A stretch of DNA of 16,896 nucleotides from contig JBHGBF010000159.1 in assembly GCA_041946865.1 (NCBI GenBank), positions 1 to 16,896 of the forward strand, written 5' to 3'. Under the pieces are notes generated by a model. That model ran no database searches and was not told the DNA's origin. It saw only the letters and a program-made list of their open reading frames with translations. Shown one piece after another: positions 14,324 through 16,896 of the stretch. Source of the DNA: RPQK01 sp041946865. GTDB taxonomy: Bacteria; Acidobacteriota; UBA6911; RPQK01. Position 1 is the stretch's first letter, and each line of letters starts with the position of its first letter. Made by a program: the position numbers and the translations under genes.

Positions 14324-15454
14324 TCAGAACAACTTCGACATATTTACTTTGGCTTCCGCTGCCCCCTCGATTTCGTAGACCCACTGAGGGACCGTCTCCA
14401 TCAAAGACCCTGCGGTGCGGTACATAGTCAGGGTGTTATCGAGGGGGGAGCCCACCTGAACGGCATGCGAAGGCCCCAGGATCAACCCGCCCTGCGGAAA
14501 GAGGTCCATCCTCAGACGGACCTCGCGTTCGATGTCCTGCGGAGTCCCGAAAGCCAGTTCTTTCTGAACGTCGATGCTCCCTTGGAAGACGAGGCGGTCG
14601 CCGAACCGCCCGGCCAGGCACGAGATGTGATTGTCGGGGGTGGTCGGCTGAACCACGTCATAAACGTCCAGGCCGAGCGCTATCAGCCGAGGGAGGAAGG
14701 CATGGACGGTCCCGCACATGTGCATCATGCTGCGGCATCCATGAGCGCGGACCATCTTGAAGTATTTTTCGAGCTTCGGGGCGAAGTGCCGGTCGAAGAT
14801 GTCGAAACTGATCATCGGGCCTGTCTGATTCCCGAGATCATCTCCGATATGGGTGAAGTCGACCAGCCCCCCGGCTGCCTCCAATATCCTCTCGTGCACC
14901 TGATAGTAGAAGTTAAAGCGATGCTCCATGATCTCGAGGTACACGGGATTGTCGGTCAGAAGGTCGATAAGGACCTCTTCCATGCCCTTGGCCCTGGAGA
15001 TCCCGTTAATGAAATCCATGTCTCCCGCGGTACCACAGCACACCGCAAAGCCCGCCTGCCGGATCCGTCTGGCCTGTGCCGCAATGGTGGAGTAGTCGAA
15101 CCAGTCGGCTGACGGAAAATGAGACCGGTCCAGGTCCTCGAGTCTTGAGATCCCGGCGAAGGGCTGGTAAACCGACTCCAGGTAACGGCCACCCTCGAAG
15201 GTGGCATAGCGGTAACGTTCCCCCCAGTAGCCTTCGACACTGCCGTCCGGCATGGTACGCAGCTCCGGCCCGACGTAGACAGGTTCCACATACCGAAAAT
15301 CGTCACCCAGGACCGTCAGCAGCTGCTCGTCATTCTTGAGGCCGAAGTATTCCTTGATCTCGTGATTGATCTCCGGGGTGCCTTCGTGCTTGACCGGAAT
15401 GCGATCGTAACCCTTCCTTTCACAGGCGCTCAGAACTCTGTCACGCGATTTCAC
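14324..15454 (-). CDS. URO-D-family protein (COG0407-like), long form
   Basis: 376 residues, cytosolic, starting at GTG 15454 with GGAGG 4 bases upstream; the ATG one codon out of frame meets TGA at once. The URO-D/methyltransferase fold is seen from RVLSACERKGYDRIPV through GTAGDMDF near 141, HIGDDLG at 202-208, MMHMCGTVH at 243-251, VVQPTTPDN near 267, FQGSIDVQ near 290 and GLILGPSHAVQ near 324. The HxC pair H245 and C247 is present as in corrinoid-linked methyltransferases, but the later Cys ligand is replaced by PSH. It is only distantly similar to the 339-residue paralogue at 5356, so they are not a recent duplication. It lies 39 bases after the Gfo/Idh gene, suggesting one transcript. 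Family certain; HemE function excluded; reaction unknown. Confidence 0.87.
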   Translation of the reverse strand: MKSRDRVLSACERKGYDRIPVKHEGTPEINHEIKEYFGLKNDEQLLTVLGDDFRYVEPVYVGPELRTMPDGSVEGYWGERYRYATFEGGRYLESVYQPFAGISRLEDLDRSHFPSADWFDYSTIAAQARRIRQAGFAVCCGTAGDMDFINGISRAKGMEEVLIDLLTDNPVYLEIMEHRFNFYYQVHERILEAAGGLVDFTHIGDDLGNQTGPMISFDIFDRHFAPKLEKYFKMVRAHGCRSMMHMCGTVHAFLPRLIALGLDVYDVVQPTTPDNHISCLAGRFGDRLVFQGSIDVQKELAFGTPQDIEREVRLRMDLFPQGGLILGPSHAVQVGSPLDNTLTMYRTAGSLMETVPQWVYEIEGAAEAKVNMSKLF

Positions 15455-15493
15455 ATCCCCTCCGTAGCAAGACTCTTTTCCGCCGCTCGCATC

Positions 15494-16747
15494 TCACAGC
15501 TTGGTGACATCAAAATCGATGTCCCAGTTCTGATCCGACGCCAGGAGCTGGTCCCAAGTCATGGGACGGCCGGCGTATGCCGCCTGGCGTCCCAAGATGG
15601 CACTGAGGCAGCTTTCCACGCCTTGTGCAATTTCGTTGTGAAATTGACCTGTCTCGATGCTGCGGACAAAAGCTTTCGCCTTTTCGGGCGTGGCATCACG
15701 CAAGGGGTCGACTTCCGGCTTGGAACCCGCCGGCGTCTGGTCGGCGCCCGCTTCCCAGGGATTGTCGCCCTCGATCCGGAGACCTCCGACGAAGTAAGCT
15801 TCCGAGTGGCCTTTCTTCCCGAAGAAACGAGTACAGACATCGCCCCATTTCGTCATGAACTGGCTCGACATGAAACTGGCGTGCACGTCGTTGGGGTACT
15901 GGTAGGTGACAATAAAATGGTCCCAGACGTCGCCGATTTCGGTTCTCACACGGCGGCCACCAGTGGCGCTCGCCGCGACAGGCCGTGCTTTCAGCACCCA
16001 GTTGAATACGTCGACAATGTGGACGTTTTGCTCGACGAGTATGTCACCGCTCAGAACCCGCGAGAACCACCAGTCTCGGATCTTGACCTCCAGCGGGGGA
16101 ACGCCCTGTCTCGGTTTGCGCGGCACATCGCCGGCATGGTAGTAGCCCTGAACAAGCGCCACTTCTCCAATTGCACCCTCATGGATCCTTCGCGTTTGCT
16201 CGACGTAATAGGGGGCTCGCCGCATCTGAAACCCTACGTCCACACTGACTTTTCCCTGGGCTCGCTCCGCTAGTTTCGCGACCTCGAGGCAGCGTCGCAC
16301 GTCCGTTGCCACCGGCTTCTCGAGATACACGTGCTTACCGGCTTCCAAGGCAGCTTTGAAGTGCTGGGGATGGAAGTACGGAGGAGTCGAAACAATCACC
16401 ATATCGATATCGCCGGCCAGAAGCTGGCGATGGGAATCAGCGCCCTTGAAAAGCTTGATCTGCGGGCTGCCCTTGGCTGCTTGAAGCTCGCCGAAGCGCT
16501 TGGTTCCCTGGTCGAGTCGATCCTGGAAGAGATCCGCCAGGGCCACGACAGCCGTGTTCGTATTCTCAACGAAAGCTTGAGCCACGTGAGACCCGCGGTT
16601 TCCACAGCCAATTATTCCCAGGCGCAGCATGCTATTGGCAGCGGTGCCGAAAGCCGTTTGGGGCGTCACCAGGAGCACGCCACTCGCAGCCGCGAGTGAC
16701 GAGGCACAGAAGCCTCGTCGGCTCATCTCTTGATTTGGTTTAGTCAT
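15494..16747 (-). CDS. Tat-exported Gfo/Idh/MocA-family NAD(P)-dependent oxidoreductase
   Basis: 417 residues. The twin-arginine signal SRRGFCASSLAAASGVLLV (9-27) predicts Tat export in folded form with bound cofactor. The Rossmann domain has GIIGCGNRGS (44-53), VIVSTPPYFHPQH near 117 and EKPVA (143-147, with K144 the usual catalytic or structural Lys). The C-terminal domain holds RDWWFSRVLSGDILVEQNVH near 224 with H243 and D246 in the typical substrate region. Length is normal for secreted Gfo/Idh proteins, which act on sugars or cyclitols, some as glycosidases by a redox route. It starts at ATG 16747; ATG at residue 8 is possible but less likely. It is the first gene of the second minus-strand set, with a possible promoter at 16853-16882. 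Substrate unknown. Confidence 0.92.
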   Translation of the reverse strand: MTKPNQEMSRRGFCASSLAAASGVLLVTPQTAFGTAANSMLRLGIIGCGNRGSHVAQAFVENTNTAVVALADLFQDRLDQGTKRFGELQAAKGSPQIKLFKGADSHRQLLAGDIDMVIVSTPPYFHPQHFKAALEAGKHVYLEKPVATDVRRCLEVAKLAERAQGKVSVDVGFQMRRAPYYVEQTRRIHEGAIGEVALVQGYYHAGDVPRKPRQGVPPLEVKIRDWWFSRVLSGDILVEQNVHIVDVFNWVLKARPVAASATGGRRVRTEIGDVWDHFIVTYQYPNDVHASFMSSQFMTKWGDVCTRFFGKKGHSEAYFVGGLRIEGDNPWEAGADQTPAGSKPEVDPLRDATPEKAKAFVRSIETGQFHNEIAQGVESCLSAILGRQAAYAGRPMTWDQLLASDQNWDIDFDVTKL

Positions 16748-16852
16748 CGAGTCACCGTACCTTTCGACTCGTCTTTATAGCAGATTTGAGGTGGTCGCTC
16801 TTACCCCTGTGAAGCTCGCTAACATGCGTGGCTGATAGCTAGCTACCTAATT

Positions 16853-16882
16853 TTTGTACAAAATACCCCCAGTTTCGGACAA
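16853..16882 (-). promoter_or_regulatory. Possible promoter and palindromes upstream of the Gfo/Idh gene
   Basis: On the minus strand TTGTCC (16877-16882) and TACAAA (16853-16858) are separated by 18 bases, a fair sigma-70-like match in an AT-rich patch. Two small palindromes lie at the same place: TTGTACAA (16854-16861) over the -10 and TAGCTAGCTA (16836-16845) just downstream. They could be operators, but short palindromes arise by chance. The start codon is about 105 bases further on. Confidence 0.3.
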
Positions 16883-16896
16883 ATATAGCGGCAAGT

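Noticed and set aside
15362..16273. Long plus-strand open frame of 303 codons
   Set aside because: It lies antisense to the clear Gfo/Idh and URO-D-family genes, has no family resemblance and no ribosome site; it is a shadow of high-GC coding sequence.

Overview
The window looks like accessory chromosomal DNA of a heterotrophic, polymer-degrading Gram-negative bacterium, most likely an Acidobacteriota-type soil or sediment lineage; PVC-group bacteria are a weaker alternative. The grounds are the gene mix: secreted S9 peptidase, prolidase-like amidohydrolase, CehA/McbA-type PHP hydrolase, ceramidase-like protein, DoxX protein, large GH2 enzyme, Tat-exported Gfo/Idh oxidoreductase and two URO-D-family paralogues. 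Clear AGGAGG-type ribosome sites and GC-rich dispersed repeats fit too. No marker gene fixes the taxon.

Layout. 1-272 is a cluster of GC-rich imperfect repeats and hairpins without a gene. 273-6375 is a minus-strand operon read right to left: URO-D-family protein, a stem-loop gap, a DoxX/TIM-barrel fusion, a CehA/McbA-type PHP metallohydrolase and a ceramidase-like hydrolase. 6376-6599 is a divergent promoter region. 6600-8624 is a plus-strand S9 peptidase. 8629-8808 is a 180-bp element with perfect 19-bp terminal inverted repeats that fills the convergent gap. 8814-16747 is a second minus-strand gene set, read right to left: Tat-exported Gfo/Idh oxidoreductase, a second URO-D-family protein, a broken PF07090-type amidotransferase, a 1209-residue GH2 enzyme with malectin-like and amidotransferase-like C-terminal domains, and an amidohydrolase. 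16748-16896 is its upstream region.

How the genes may work together. Both minus-strand sets pair one cytosolic URO-D-like protein with a Tat-type redox-looking or TIM-barrel protein and with hydrolases carrying signal peptides. That suggests two related catabolic loci for capture and breakdown of complex organic matter (glycosides, amides, peptides). No corrinoid protein, transporter or regulator is present, so the substrate cannot be named. Tight spacing and stop codons overlapping ribosome sites support co-translation at two junctions.

The most distinctive signal is a repeat family whose ends read TTTTTGGAGTGC. One complete copy folds as a branched palindrome between convergent genes. Two solo ends lie exactly where a gene stops early: the DoxX/TIM-barrel protein gains 21 repeat-derived residues, and the amidotransferase is cut to about half its length. 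This implies that the family marks rearrangement or deletion junctions.
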